Source of the DNA: Anthonomus grandis grandis
Lineage: Eukaryota; Arthropoda; Insecta; Coleoptera; Curculionidae
Length of the DNA: 64,000 bases
Direction of reading: 5' to 3'
Assembly (NCBI RefSeq): GCF_022605725.1
Contig: NC_065549.1
Coordinates: forward strand, 30,085,690 to 30,149,689
In this document: piece by piece, positions 1 to 11,900 of the stretch
Numbering within the stretch: the stretch's first letter is position 1
How the letters are laid out: every line of letters starts with the position of its first letter
Notes under the pieces: model-generated
Databases searched by the model: none
What the model was told of the DNA's origin: nothing
What the model saw: the letters and a program-made list of their open reading frames with translations, nothing else
Program-made: the position numbers and the translations under genes

Positions 1-615
1 TTTCTCATGAGAGACATGTTCACGGCTCCAGCTGATATGCTTTGGCACATTCTGTGACTGAGGATTTGCAAATATCTGAAGGTTTTCCGCAAAAAGTTTG
101 GAAAAAAATAATAGCTGCGTTGGTCTAACTCCAGAGTCGGACCGGTACTCAAGATAAATCATGACGAGACTAGTATTTTTATATTGCTTTTGAGTGTAAT
201 GTTCATTGATTGTAACATCATGTGTCATATTCATTAGAATGGGTCGTTTTTATACTTTTTCTTTAATTTTGACAGACCTGTGGTTTAAAAACTTGCTATT
301 GGGTAAAATAATCTCGTGCAAATTAAAAAAAAAATCATCAGCGTGAAAAGAAAATAATTTGCCTGTGCTATAAAATATTGTAATATAGCCCTCTAATTAC
401 GCAAAAAAAAATTAAATTGTAGACATATTTAGGCCCCCCGCCAGCTCTTAAACCTAAAAAAAATCAAGCATTTTTCAACTTTTCCACTTACGAGCAGCTC
501 TTCGCCTATTTTGTATATAAACAGATGCAAAATAACCCAGAACTCACCACGGGTCAGGTGGCTCCCATCGAGTTCCATCCCTGCCCACCCATCCACCCAA
601 CCATATGAGCAATTT
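1..615. other. No recognisable gene
   Basis: AT-rich sequence with no supported coding region. Since MMS19 exons begin at 2803 in mid-protein, this is probably part of an upstream MMS19 intron. I found no match to the missing MMS19 N-terminus here. Confidence 0.5.
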
Positions 616-2530
616 CTAATTTCCTACTTCATAGTCTGATTTGGTATTAAACTTTGGCATTTGGCTTCTAGATGCTATCGTTGTACGTATCCAACCATCT
701 CTATTGTAAACCCACATACGGCCGACGATGCCTCTGTCACTAATTTGACACATCTTTCAACAGCCTGCGTATGGCAGGGTAACTTCCATAAATTTCCCTC
801 TGGATAGCTGCTAGTTTTAATAAATTCTTCAATTTCTTCTCTGCTACTTTGCACTCTTGCCAATTTATTAAATCAATATATGATTCCGCTTCAAAATTGA
901 ACTTGGGAATTTCAAATTTTCTTATCGTGCTATTCAAATTTACAGGAATTTTTTTCTCATTCGACCTGCAACTTAATATTTTTCTGTACCCTAATTCTCT
1001 TATATGACGACGTGAGTCAAAGATCATCGTTAGTATAATATTTTCAGGATGGCCATAAAAGCCATTTCGTTGAATTACAGGATCAACTACAGCTTTAAGT
1101 TCTTCACTTAAATATCTTGAATATTGAATTAGCTGCCAAAGGTGAAGAGCTCCAAATGTGCACAATGGTACAGTTTTTACTCGAAACCAAATCTTCACAT
1201 ATACTCGCAGAATATATTCTGTCAACACTTTTAATTTAGGCGGGGGATTTCTTACCGCAATGTAAGCCCGCAAGATACGATTTGCTTTGCTTAGCTCTTG
1301 TTAGCCATCTTGCGTGAGATAACTTGCCAGGAGATTTATTCGCTAAATTAGATGGACAGTTTCCAGTAGATATGGCAGTGCAAATCTCGTATAAATATTT
1401 TTGATCGCAACTTAATTCTTCTAAATTTACCTCAGGCAAATTAACTTTGATTGTTTCGTAGCACACGACAAGTAATCGCTCACATGTTTCAATAAGTTTG
1501 CCGATAGAACCCGAGAATGATAATGGTCCTGTGGTATTTCCGTCCAGATGTCGAACCAAACGTCGCAATGGCAACTCGTTTGCATGTAGTTGACATATTA
1601 GCCATTGCAAAGGTCGTTTAAGATGTAATTCCAACAAATGTATTACACCATCGTGAGGCCCAGTGTTAAAGACAGTACCATCGCAGCCAACCGCAACTAA
1701 CTCGCTAACTAATACTTCATTTTCGGTTAAATATTTTAGAATCGTTAAAGCTATGGTCTTTGCAGTACCGTTTTCAGGTGTTACGTGTCCTATATAGTCG
1801 CTACCTGGTTCCTTTAATAACACTATATTATGTTCTTCGACAATGATTTTCCTAGATGACGATTCACCTTGTTTTTTAATGTGAAGAGTTCTATCTTTGC
1901 GTCCATCAAAATAGAGAGCTTAAAGACTAGTACCATCTTTTATTATTTCTTTTTGTAAATCAAGTCGTTGCCTTTTTCTTTGTCGATCTAATTTGGACTT
2001 GTCTATTACATAGGATTGATCAGTTTTGGATATCAATTCAACATCTTCCAGAACTGCACTGGCGATCATATCTCCTTTTCTACTTGATAATCAAGCTCGG
2101 TCTATTGCTTTTGCTAATGCAGGAAAGTCGAGGATTATGCTCGTACAAGTTGACGGCTCTGGTTCGAAGTCTGGACCACAGTCTGGTTCGCTTTGCACTG
2201 ATATATCTGATAGATTGCCTTGTTCATCTTTTTTTTCTGATACATTACGCGAAATGTTTTGTTGACTTTTGTCCTCCGGAATATTACGCGAGAGGTCCCT
2301 GCTTTTTCTTTTTTGTTTTTTCTGCAAAATTTTACTTGTTTTGGCATCTGCTTGCCCTATAGACATTAATCGTGTAATTCTCTGGTCGTTTAGGAAAGCT
2401 TGTTCCATTTTTGGAACTTTGTATGACTTCTCACAAATACACAAGTTAAAATCGGTACATTTGCACTTTGAAATATCAAAGAGTTTAGTATTAGCCTCAT
2501 CACGAAATTTTTGAAGGGAGGGGCCGTTCC
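616..2530 (-). pseudogene. Decayed transposon-like ORF of a multicopy insect protein family
   Basis: One protein can be followed on the minus strand through several broken frames. Near 2520-2090 there is a Cys-rich N-terminal piece (FDISKCKCTDFNLCICEKSY, then FLNDQRI). A middle piece at 1823-1236 reads DYIGHVTPENGTAK, VAVGCDGTVFNTG and RPLQWLICQLHANELPLRR. A C-terminal piece at 1273-740 holds YLSEELKAVVDPVIQRNG and HIRELGYRKI. It then continues in another frame as PCHTQAVERCVKLVTEAS near 770 and a final piece ending at a TAG at 616-618. An in-frame TAA lies near 1920, and frames shift near 1275 and 800. From memory this protein type is multicopy and poorly characterised in insects and other invertebrates. 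The core may be an RNase H-like transposase, but I cannot assign a superfamily. No terminal repeats were found. Confidence 0.6.
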
Positions 2531-2802
2531 GTACAAATTTACCTGGCGGAGAGGCTTAACGTTGTTTAAATTGAATAAAAATGTTTGTGAGTGTGTTTGA
2601 AGCTATTTTTAGTTGTTTGAAGCAGTAGTCTTTAATAATATATTTTTTTTTTATTTTTTTTTAGGGGTCGGGCGGGGGGGGGGGTAAAATAATAAAAAGT
2701 TAAAAATTGGTATTCATTATGGACCAATTGGCAACTTTTTTTACTACAGGCATAAAAAACCTAGAGAACCGACCCACCCTAATATACATATATCTCTTTT
2801 AG

Positions 2803-2946
2803 AAAATAACAAGAGAGGAACTGGCACAAGGTTTAGGAAAATGTTTAACTGGTACATCTGTTTTTGGCCAGTATGCTATCCCATTAGCTTTAGAAAAACT
2901 AGATTCGGCCCTTAAGGTGGCCAAAGAGGATTCTTTAGCTTTATTG
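2803..2946 (+). CDS. MMS19: MMS19 exon a (first in window)
   Basis: The acceptor is TCTCTTTTAG and the donor GTAAGT at 2947. It reads KITREELAQGLGKCLTGTSV and continues to EKLDSALKVAKEDSLALL, the conserved MMS19 N-domain block. It is in phase 0 at both ends. Confidence 0.92.
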
Positions 2947-5900
2947 GTAAGTTTGTGAACATATTATTTAAAATGAAACGTTTTCATTTCATTTTATGTG
3001 AAATGGTTGATTATGTATTTTTTTATTTTAGCAACTAGGATGTGAAACCTATGAAGCATCTATTTATAATCAATATTCAATTGAGCTTTGGTCCTTACTG
3101 CAGAAAGAAATTATAAATACTTCAGATAACGATTTAAGGAAAAGGTGCTTGGAAACTCTTAAGGACATTCTAATGAAGCTGTCTCATCTAGATCAGCATC
3201 AATTCGAATGTATCATATCAAATATATTGGATAATTTAAGAGGAAATCTTTTTCCAGAATCAAAGCTTTATTCAGCGAGTTCCAGTATTTTAATTTACGT
3301 TGCAAACTCCAGCAAACCGTCCTCTGTGATGGTGGCCAAAAAAATAGGACCTCTGCTCGAAAATACGTTTAAAATTACCGAAAAACCTGAGCATAAGGCT
3401 TCTATTTTATTAAATTTAATTCAAGTTGTAAAGGCAGTTATAAATACTCATATATTGGAGGTGGACATGCCAATCATTGAAGAGATTTCGGCTTGCCCTA
3501 AATTATTAGCACAAGCTATTTTAGACGGTAAGAGTTGTTAAACACTGATTTATCTACATTAACACAGAAAAGTAAAATGCATGCTCAGTAATGATAATGG
3601 ATGACTTTAAATTAAAATGTATATTTTATTTTTTTAATCTATAATATCCTGGTGAGATATCTGAAAAACTATGGACTATTTAAGGCATTTTTTTCATTTA
3701 TTTATGTATCGACGGTCCTACTAAGAATGGCCCTCGGCTGCGTCTCGGGAAATATTAGTCATATGGCTCGCGGAATTTTATTCTTCATAACAAATATCAA
3801 AAAATATACCAGATATCAGCTATATAATGGTTTGGCATATACACGCTGTTTTATAATTAGTGGGACCAACTTGGAGGAGTTGTACAGGGCCGCAAAATAA
3901 GCAAATTTGCGCCATAAACTCCTATCCGAAAATGATCAGATTTTGAGATACAGGGTGATAAAATTTGAAGAAAAAATCTTATTGTAGATATTTTTCTGAA
4001 AATTAGTAGGTAGTTTCTATGCATCTAGTACGATTTTCTAATACATATCTACGCTTCGCCGTTAAACATAACATGGTGGCAAAAGCTTGGTTGCGTCAGT
4101 TCTTGCTGCAACCACCACCTACAAAACCAGCGTCGCGGCATGTAATCACCATGGCAATAAGTTTTTTCACATCGGAAGCTACCAGTTTCACGCAGATTTC
4201 TATGAAACCTTGAAAAAACTACGTTTCGAAGGACGACATGCTGAAAACCGTTCTGCGTACAGCTGCTCGGCCCTTCTAGCATTACCGCCAGCTTCTCCTC
4301 TCCAATTAGTTACATGTCAGCGTATTCCACATTCGAATATATGTACAGTAGTGGCAAAAAGTAGATAGACAAAGTATTATTTTCATATAATTGTTTAAAG
4401 ATTTACCCACAGGTCCCCTAGATTTTAAATTATTGTTATTTGTAAGGCGGTCTATAAAAAGATACCAATAAATTTCAGTTAAATATTTTGATTGCTATCA
4501 GATAAAGCAATAATATAAATATAGCTGGTCAAAAGTAGATAGACAAAAACAATATTGGAATTATCTTTTTGTCTAGATATTTATAAAACAAAATTAGTAT
4601 AGTATTGCTTCTCTTGAACTCAAGGTGCAACATGCCACGCGGAATTAGATTCTCTCTTGATTTAAGACAACGCATTATTAATGCATATCGCGCGGGTGAT
4701 CGTCAAATTGATATTGCTCGTAGATTTGATGTTAAAAGAAAAGCTGTTTGGGCAATTATCAAAAGATATGAAAGGACAGGATCATTAGAGCCAAAAAATA
4801 AATCTGGTCGACCAAAAAAAATGGACATTAGAGCTGTACGCAAATTACAACAAATTAGCCAGAATAATCCTTTAATGACTTCTCGTCAAATTCAGATAGA
4901 ATTACAGGCTCTAGAGATTTGTAATGTATCCTAAAGGACTGTAAGACGAAGGTTGGTAGAAGAGAAGATTGGAATTTGCCCGTCAGCATTTACACTGGAC
5001 AAAGCATGAATGGAAACGTATTTGCTAGAGCGACGAATCGAAGTTTAATTTGTTTAATTCCGATGGAATTCAATATGTTAGGCGTCCTTCTGGCCAGCGT
5101 TTGAATCCCAAGTACAAAAAAATCCACAGTTAAGTATGGAGTTGGATCAGTGATGGTTTGGGGTTGCTTCTCAGGTTATGGAATGGGCCCGTTACATCGC
5201 ATAGAGGGCATAATGGACAGGTTTATGTACAGGGATATTCTCAGAGATGTTATGTTGCCCTATGTCGAAAACAATTTACTATTGAGATTCCAATTCCAGC
5301 AAGATAATGACTCGAAGCATTCCTCCAAAATTATGAAGCAATTTTTCGAAGAAGGAATGTAGATCATGATATTAGGGATACAAACTATTCAAATAAAGTT
5401 GAATTATTCGAACGGTTGCAACAGAAATGGAAAAATATTGGTTTTAAACTCATAGACAATCTTATTGAATCAATGCCACGTAGATGTTAGGCTGTAATAG
5501 ACAATAATGGGTATTTTACAAAATACTAATATTGTAGATAGTTTAGTTTGTAATTAAAAAAAAATACTTCGAAAAAAAAGAGTATTGGTTATTTTTTAAA
5601 TTTGTCTATCTACATACTTTTGTCCAGCGTATATTTAGTTATTTCTTATTATTTACCAAATTAGGTGATTGTTTCTAAAGAATGTTTTATTATTTTTACA
5701 TGTTTATGTTGCCCATAATATACTTAAATATCTTTATTATAGAATTTTTATTTCCTTTGATTTAAAAAAAAAAACCATTTGTCTATCTACTTTTGGCCAT
5801 TACTGTACCTCCATTTTAAAACACCTATTAATCTGTTTCTTGCTAAAAATATTAACACGCAGATACCCGACAAGTGGTCGCTTTACTAAGATTACTGATT

Positions 5901-8900
5901 TAGTATGAAACATTAACAAAAAATGAATGAGTATTTGAAAAATATTTTTTATTTGAAGAAAAAACAGTGGCGTACCGCTTTTTTTTTAAAGTTCACTAGG
6001 TTCTAGCCCGCATGGACGCCACTGGTAAAATAAAAAATGAAATTACTTATTAAAAAATACTAATAGATGCATAGAAACTACCTACTAATTTTCAGAAAAA
6101 TATCTACAGGATTTTTTCTTAAAATTTTATCACCCTGTATCTCAAAATCTAATGATTTTCGGATAGGGATTTATTGCGCAAACTTGCTTCTTTTAAGGCC
6201 CGCTATAACTCCTCCAAGTTGGTCCGAAAGGTCCAACTAATTATGAAACATCCTGTTTACATATGATTGTCGTCATCAAAATGAGAAATTCAGAAATTTT
6301 TTTTGTTCGAATTATTTTTGCTATCTGTGATTAATTCTGGATTAGGTACTCGAAATCAAACGAGGTCTCGTTTAAAATATTCTTTTTAAAAGATGCTAGT
6401 GAGTCTTCCAATTTAACGTATTATTAGTATATGCCGTTTTAGATCGTTGTCAGAAGGCATAAAAACTTAAAAAGTCAGGAAAAACTACATCTTAATATAT
6501 TCTTCAAAAGGAATATAAACGAAATGAATATTATTTGTAAAACGCAATATCAGTAGCGATTATGATTATAATTAATATTTAATTATGACCATTCTAAAAA
6601 AATATGAGAAATAAATTATGCACTTTTATATCGACAATAATTGTACAAAATGCCATAATTCTAGGTCGATTATTAAATAATAAATTTAGATGCTTGGACA
6701 GTGAACGAGAGACGATGCCTTAATGATGTTATAAAAGGTCATCGAAAAATGTTACTTTTAAAGTAATGATTTAAATGTGAACATGTTATTGAATAAAAAT
6801 TTTATCTACAACAAATTAAGAGACAATCTGTTTCGTGTAAAAATAAATAAAATTATACAGACTTTTCTCTGAAAAAAATTCCTATAGGCCCTTCTTACGG
6901 AGATACAGTCCCTTAAAGGCGCCGCTGGACATCGATTTTTCTTGAATAACTTTTAAGCACTTAGTATAATTTAATTTTTATTAAAATTTTACGTGATCAA
7001 CATTATTAAGGACCTCTTGAAACGGAGTCCTTAAAACACATTTACCATGTTTATTTTACCAGGGCGGACTAGATTATACATTATAATGCTTAAATTTTTA
7101 GCACCCTGTATGATAAAGATTCTGAAATAATAAATATGGATCGCTTGAACCTTAAACTAAAGAAAAGGCACTCTTGTTCATTATCGATAAAATGAACCAT
7201 TTTGGAAAAAAAAATAAGAAATTACTGTTTTATTTTAATTAAATAGAACCATGACCAAAGGAAGAGAAAGTATACTCAGTAAGTCAATGATATGTTTTTT
7301 TTGCATCGACGCCACAGTTATTTAAATAATAGAGAAGTTCCGTTTTAAGTTCTTTAATCTGAAATAGTACTTGTTTTTAAAAATGCAGGAAATTTATATA
7401 TAGTGAATTTTTTTATAGGATAGTTCCATATTATTTTTAGATTTACCACATTTTCCGGGACAACCTGTATATCTAATAAGATGTTTTTAAGTTGGTAGTA
7501 TGCGATAACAGAGTACTAAAATTTAAAAAAAAAATGTTTCATAATTTCAATTACTTTCATTTAATGTTACGAAGTTTTATATTTGGAGTTGTTTTTATAA
7601 GAGAATATATTTAAAATTATTGACGCTTTAATTAAATATTCTCAAAGGCAACCATTAGCATACATTCGCATAGCAAACATTTTTTAGAGCCATATGTCTA
7701 TATACTTTCGTCTAAAAATCTATTTTTTTCCTTTTTTCCGCTTAAAAAAGCTATATTATTATCTCCGAGCATTTAAAAAAAAAGACATACAAACAAAAAT
7801 ATAGAACCATTACGCGTAACATTACAATCTGTTAGTCTCGTATTAGTTTTAATCTCTGTTTACCCACTTTTTCTGGCTTAAAAATTTATTTTTTATTAAA
7901 TTGACATAGAGTTGTTAGAGATGTTTGCAACCAACTAAAGTGTTCAATTCAAATTTTAAAAATTTTTTATTTTTTTAAAAATATATATATTGTGATCTCC
8001 GAAACCGGAGATGATACAAGTTCTGTTAAATTGAGGCAAACTTTCTTAAGTTGATACTTAATCCGTTTTTCCATTTAAAAAATTTAGAATATTTCTAGAG
8101 ATATCCGAAAAAACAAACAACAAATCAAAAAATCTTTACCATTTTCTGACATTATTTAAATCTATAGAGTAAATTAAATGACTTTTTCATAACCTCTGTT
8201 TTTTGCCCTGCATGGGTGCTCTAAGATTGTGTATAGAACGTTTCCTTGTTTAGTGACCATTAAGGGACAATTAACAGGACGAAAAAAAGTATCTTGTATT
8301 TGGCTATATACATATATTAACACAATTTTTCATAACAGCTATATTATAAAAAAAAAATCGATTCGAGCGTAATTGGATTTTTGTAAAAAATATTTTTATG
8401 TTAAAAAAATAAAATAAATTACCTGAAAATAACCAAGTAGTGAAAGCTATACCCATTGATATGTTTTATTATATGTGTGTATTTTATGTTTGCCATATGT
8501 TCGGAACTAATATAAAAAAATAATGTAACAAATATCAGCTGTATACTAATATACAGTGTTTTGATTTCAAAACTAACCACCCTTAATAACTTCTTAAAAA
8601 AAAACACGTCAATTTAGATATACAGGGGGCTCCAGCTAACCTCACTTTGATATGTTAAACGGGAACCTCCCATCGCGTGACACTTCATTGGAAGCAGCAT
8701 AATAGTCTAAATTGGCGTGTTTTTTTTTAGAAGTTATTAAGGGTGATTAGTTTTGAAATGAAAGTACTGTATATAAATAATATTTGTTACTACAATTTTT
8801 TTATAACTAAACATCAAAATAAATATCTTTTTTAAGCTGCTCGAACAGAACTAGAATTGCTTTCTGAATGTTATTCGGAGCACGATTAGCAGACGAGTAG

Positions 8901-11900
8901 CTGCTATGAAAAGACTGGTAAACTGCAAAGTATATGTCCAAGTGGTCTTTCTCGTATTACCACGATTTGAGATAATTGATACATTGCTTACTCAGTTCCG
9001 AAAAATTGATTTATCACTATACCGGCATTAAAATCCAATGCTTCAATTCGCAAAAGTTTTAGAATCAGGATTGCGGTCTAGAACACCTTCAAGAGTTCAA
9101 TTATTAATAGATGTGCAGTGTGGGCGAATTAATCAAAATTAGCATTTAGCAAAACTGAGAAACGCGCAATTTACATATAATTCTCGTAATTTGCTTTAGA
9201 ACAGGTAATTTACTCCAAAAAATTCTCGACCGCCTTCGCGATTATAGAATCATCTATATATTCTTCAGGTCGAGGACTAAAAACAAAAGAACGGGAAATA
9301 AATGAACACATTATTAAATACAAAAATTATCACAAATACCTACTAAAGTTTTAACTCATTTAAAATAGATAGTATGTAAACAATACAATGTCACAGTTAC
9401 GAAACATAACTAAAGATAGGAACTAAACTAAGAAATTTTAATGTTTTTTTTTTTAATTATTATAATAATAAAATGTTTCCAAGAATTCAAAACAAAACAT
9501 TAAACTTCCGTCCTTCATATAAAAAGTCAAAGACTATGGATGAAGTTTTGTTTGAAGTTTTAAGGGGATGACCCCCCCAGGGTCATCCCCTTAAAAATTT
9601 TAAATGGCAAGGGGTATCGAGTAATAGCTTGTTTAAAAGGCCTTTCGAAGTCTTTTATTTTGACGTTTGATTTTTTTAAATCGGTCGATTCGTTTGCGAG
9701 AAAATTATAAAAATGTTTGTTTATCTTAATTTGTTTAGATAGAAAACAAAAACATGAAAATATCAGTTTTTATTTCAATGAGTGTTCAAAATGTTGCCCG
9801 TTTGTGGCCAAACAATGATATAGGCGATGTTCAAATTCCTGACGGACATTTTCAAAAACATTTTGTGGGATATCATGGCAGCTGTCGATGATGCGTTGAC
9901 GAAGTTCCAAACTTTCAGGTTGGGGAGTGAACACAATAGATTTCAAATTACCCCATAGAAAAAAGTCTAATGGCGTTATATCAGGAGATCTAGCAGGCCA
10001 TTCTATATGTCCCCTTCGCCCTATCCACTTATCTGGAAACTCGTCGTCTAGCCATTGCCGAACGGGAAGAACATAGTGAGTCTTGCTGGAAATATATTTC
10101 AGACGAATAAACAAGCTATTACTCGATACCCCTTGCCATTTAAAATTTTTAAGGGGATGATCCTGGGGGGCAGTGGGTGAAGTAATTTTAGGTTAGAAAC
10201 TTGTCCCCCTTGACAAACCTTTTGACGTATTTCGGCGTTTTTTTTTTAAACAGTGGTTTTCGATAAATCCGTGGTGGGAAGTTTTCAAATGAACACCCTG
10301 TATAATAGTAAGCTTTTTATTAAATTTAATAAATATTGGGTTTTCATTTTTTTTAAAAATTATGATATCTATAATAATTAGTAGGTGCAGGACTTTTGAA
10401 AGTGAGTAAATTTACGTCTCCACTACTTTTGATTACTTCAATTACTAAACTTGCAATGGTTGTATGTGTAAACGTCTTTTATTATATAAAACCTGTAAGT
10501 TGATACTTATTATTTACGCTATTAAATATGAAATTTATTTAGATGCATTTTTGACGACTTGTGATATTTATTGTTTAATTATTTTAGATGAGAATGAAGC
10601 TCTTATCAAATCAGGATATAAAGGCTTTGCGGAGATACCTGCAGTGATACCACAGACAGTCCGTCAAACGTACTTTGAAGTTCTAACCGACACCATGAAT
10701 AAGCCCCTACAGAAAGACGTTCAAGAGGCTTTACTAGAATCTCTGAAAAGTTTAGCAAAAAAATATCCACAAGATGTAAAAAATTTCGTATCTCAAAATT
10801 GTCAAAACATTAATGGTAGTTTGAGCGCTGTTGAAAATTACCTATTATGTTTGGCGACGCTCGCTACATTACCGAGTTTCAAAGACACTGCAATCGACTT
10901 GTATATATATTATGCGACAAGTGATGTTGCTAAAAGTATAGTAGCCTTGTCAAATTTGCAATCTATTATTACAGATGAAATTGTTAGTCTTCTGATCAGT
11001 AAGCAATTTCTTGAAAAATTTGTAGGCTTTTTAGAAAATTTAGATGAAGGTATATCTAATACAGACTTTTTAAAAAATATTTGTGAAATATTGCAAAGAA
11101 TTATAAGAGCCCAATATGCTGAAATGCAGCAATCGATTTATTTAACGCACTCAAATAGGAAATTCAAAAACAAGACAGTGTTTTTGGCATTTCTGGCTGG
11201 ACTAATTCACCCGCTGAGACCAGGAGTATTTCGGGATAATGGACACTTTGATCTTTTGCTCTCTTTTGGTAGGAATGCAGACGACAAATTTGTTAGAGAT
11301 TTATGTTTACAAGTTGTTTCTAGTATATTAAACAAAACGGAGGAAGGTAATTGTTTATATTTTTTATTAATATTTTCTATCTTGCCTGTTTTTTTGTTTT
11401 ATACTGTGATATATTATCTACGGATGTACTATAAATCAAAGATCATATAATAAAACTGTTAATATAAGGCGGTCAAAATGGTAACGTCCACTTAAGTACC
11501 ATCGTGCCGAAAAAAAACTGGGACATTAAAATTTAAGTAATGAATTGTCTCCCAGTCTATTATAGTAAATCACATTCATTGGGTATGGTATGCAAAATTT
11601 ACGCATTATGAATTTTTGAGTCTTAATAATTACATATTTAAATAATAATATTGATAGAAAACATTTTTATTTTTCGATATTTATTTTTATTTGGAACACA
11701 TTTTATAAATAAACCAAAACTAACTAATATCTTTCTTGATAATATGGAATAAAAAATTATTAATACTTAATAAGCGCACCGGCGTTATCAATTACAGCTT
11801 GCAAACGTCGTGCCATACCTAAAATTAAGTTTCTGGTATATTCTTCGGTTCTTTGTTCCCATGCGTCAACTATCTTTAGGCGTAATTCATTCTGATTTCT

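Larger units (their letters stand above)
4346..5805 (+). mobile_element. Tc1-like transposon with IR/DR ends
   Basis: The terminal inverted repeats start CAGTAGTGGCAAAAAGTAGA at 4346 and are mirrored by a copy ending at 5805. TA dinucleotides flank the element at 4344-4345 and 5806-5807. A second copy of the AAAAGTAGATAGACAAA binding-type motif lies inside each end, at 4524-4547 and 5601-5628. The 178-bp and 177-bp offsets match. This is the IR/DR plan known from Sleeping Beauty-type Tc1 elements. Confidence 0.85.
3843..6255. repeat. Element with about 180-bp inverted repeats, split by a Tc1 transposon
   Basis: The arms at about 3843-4025 and 6065-6255 are imperfect reverse complements. Both include TTTTGAGATACAGGGTGATA-like sequence and end inward at an ATGCAT next to GATGCATAGAAACTA. 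The outer ends resemble GGATGTTTCATAATTAG. The loop holds a Tc1 element (4346-5805) plus about 580 bp of unassigned sequence. It looks like a foldback or MITE-type element in MMS19 intron 2. Open frames across the left arm and loop have no family resemblance and are not called. Confidence 0.7.

Noticed and set aside
3652..3900. Open frame of 82 codons on the plus strand
   Set aside because: It overlaps the left arm of an inverted repeat and has no family features.
4049..4368. Open frames on both strands between the repeat arm and the Tc1 element
   Set aside because: No recognisable motif, no start context, and they lie in repeat sequence.
10464..10587. Upstream extension of the MMS19 exon c frame to an ATG
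   Set aside because: A good acceptor at 10587 with correct phase shows this is intron sequence.
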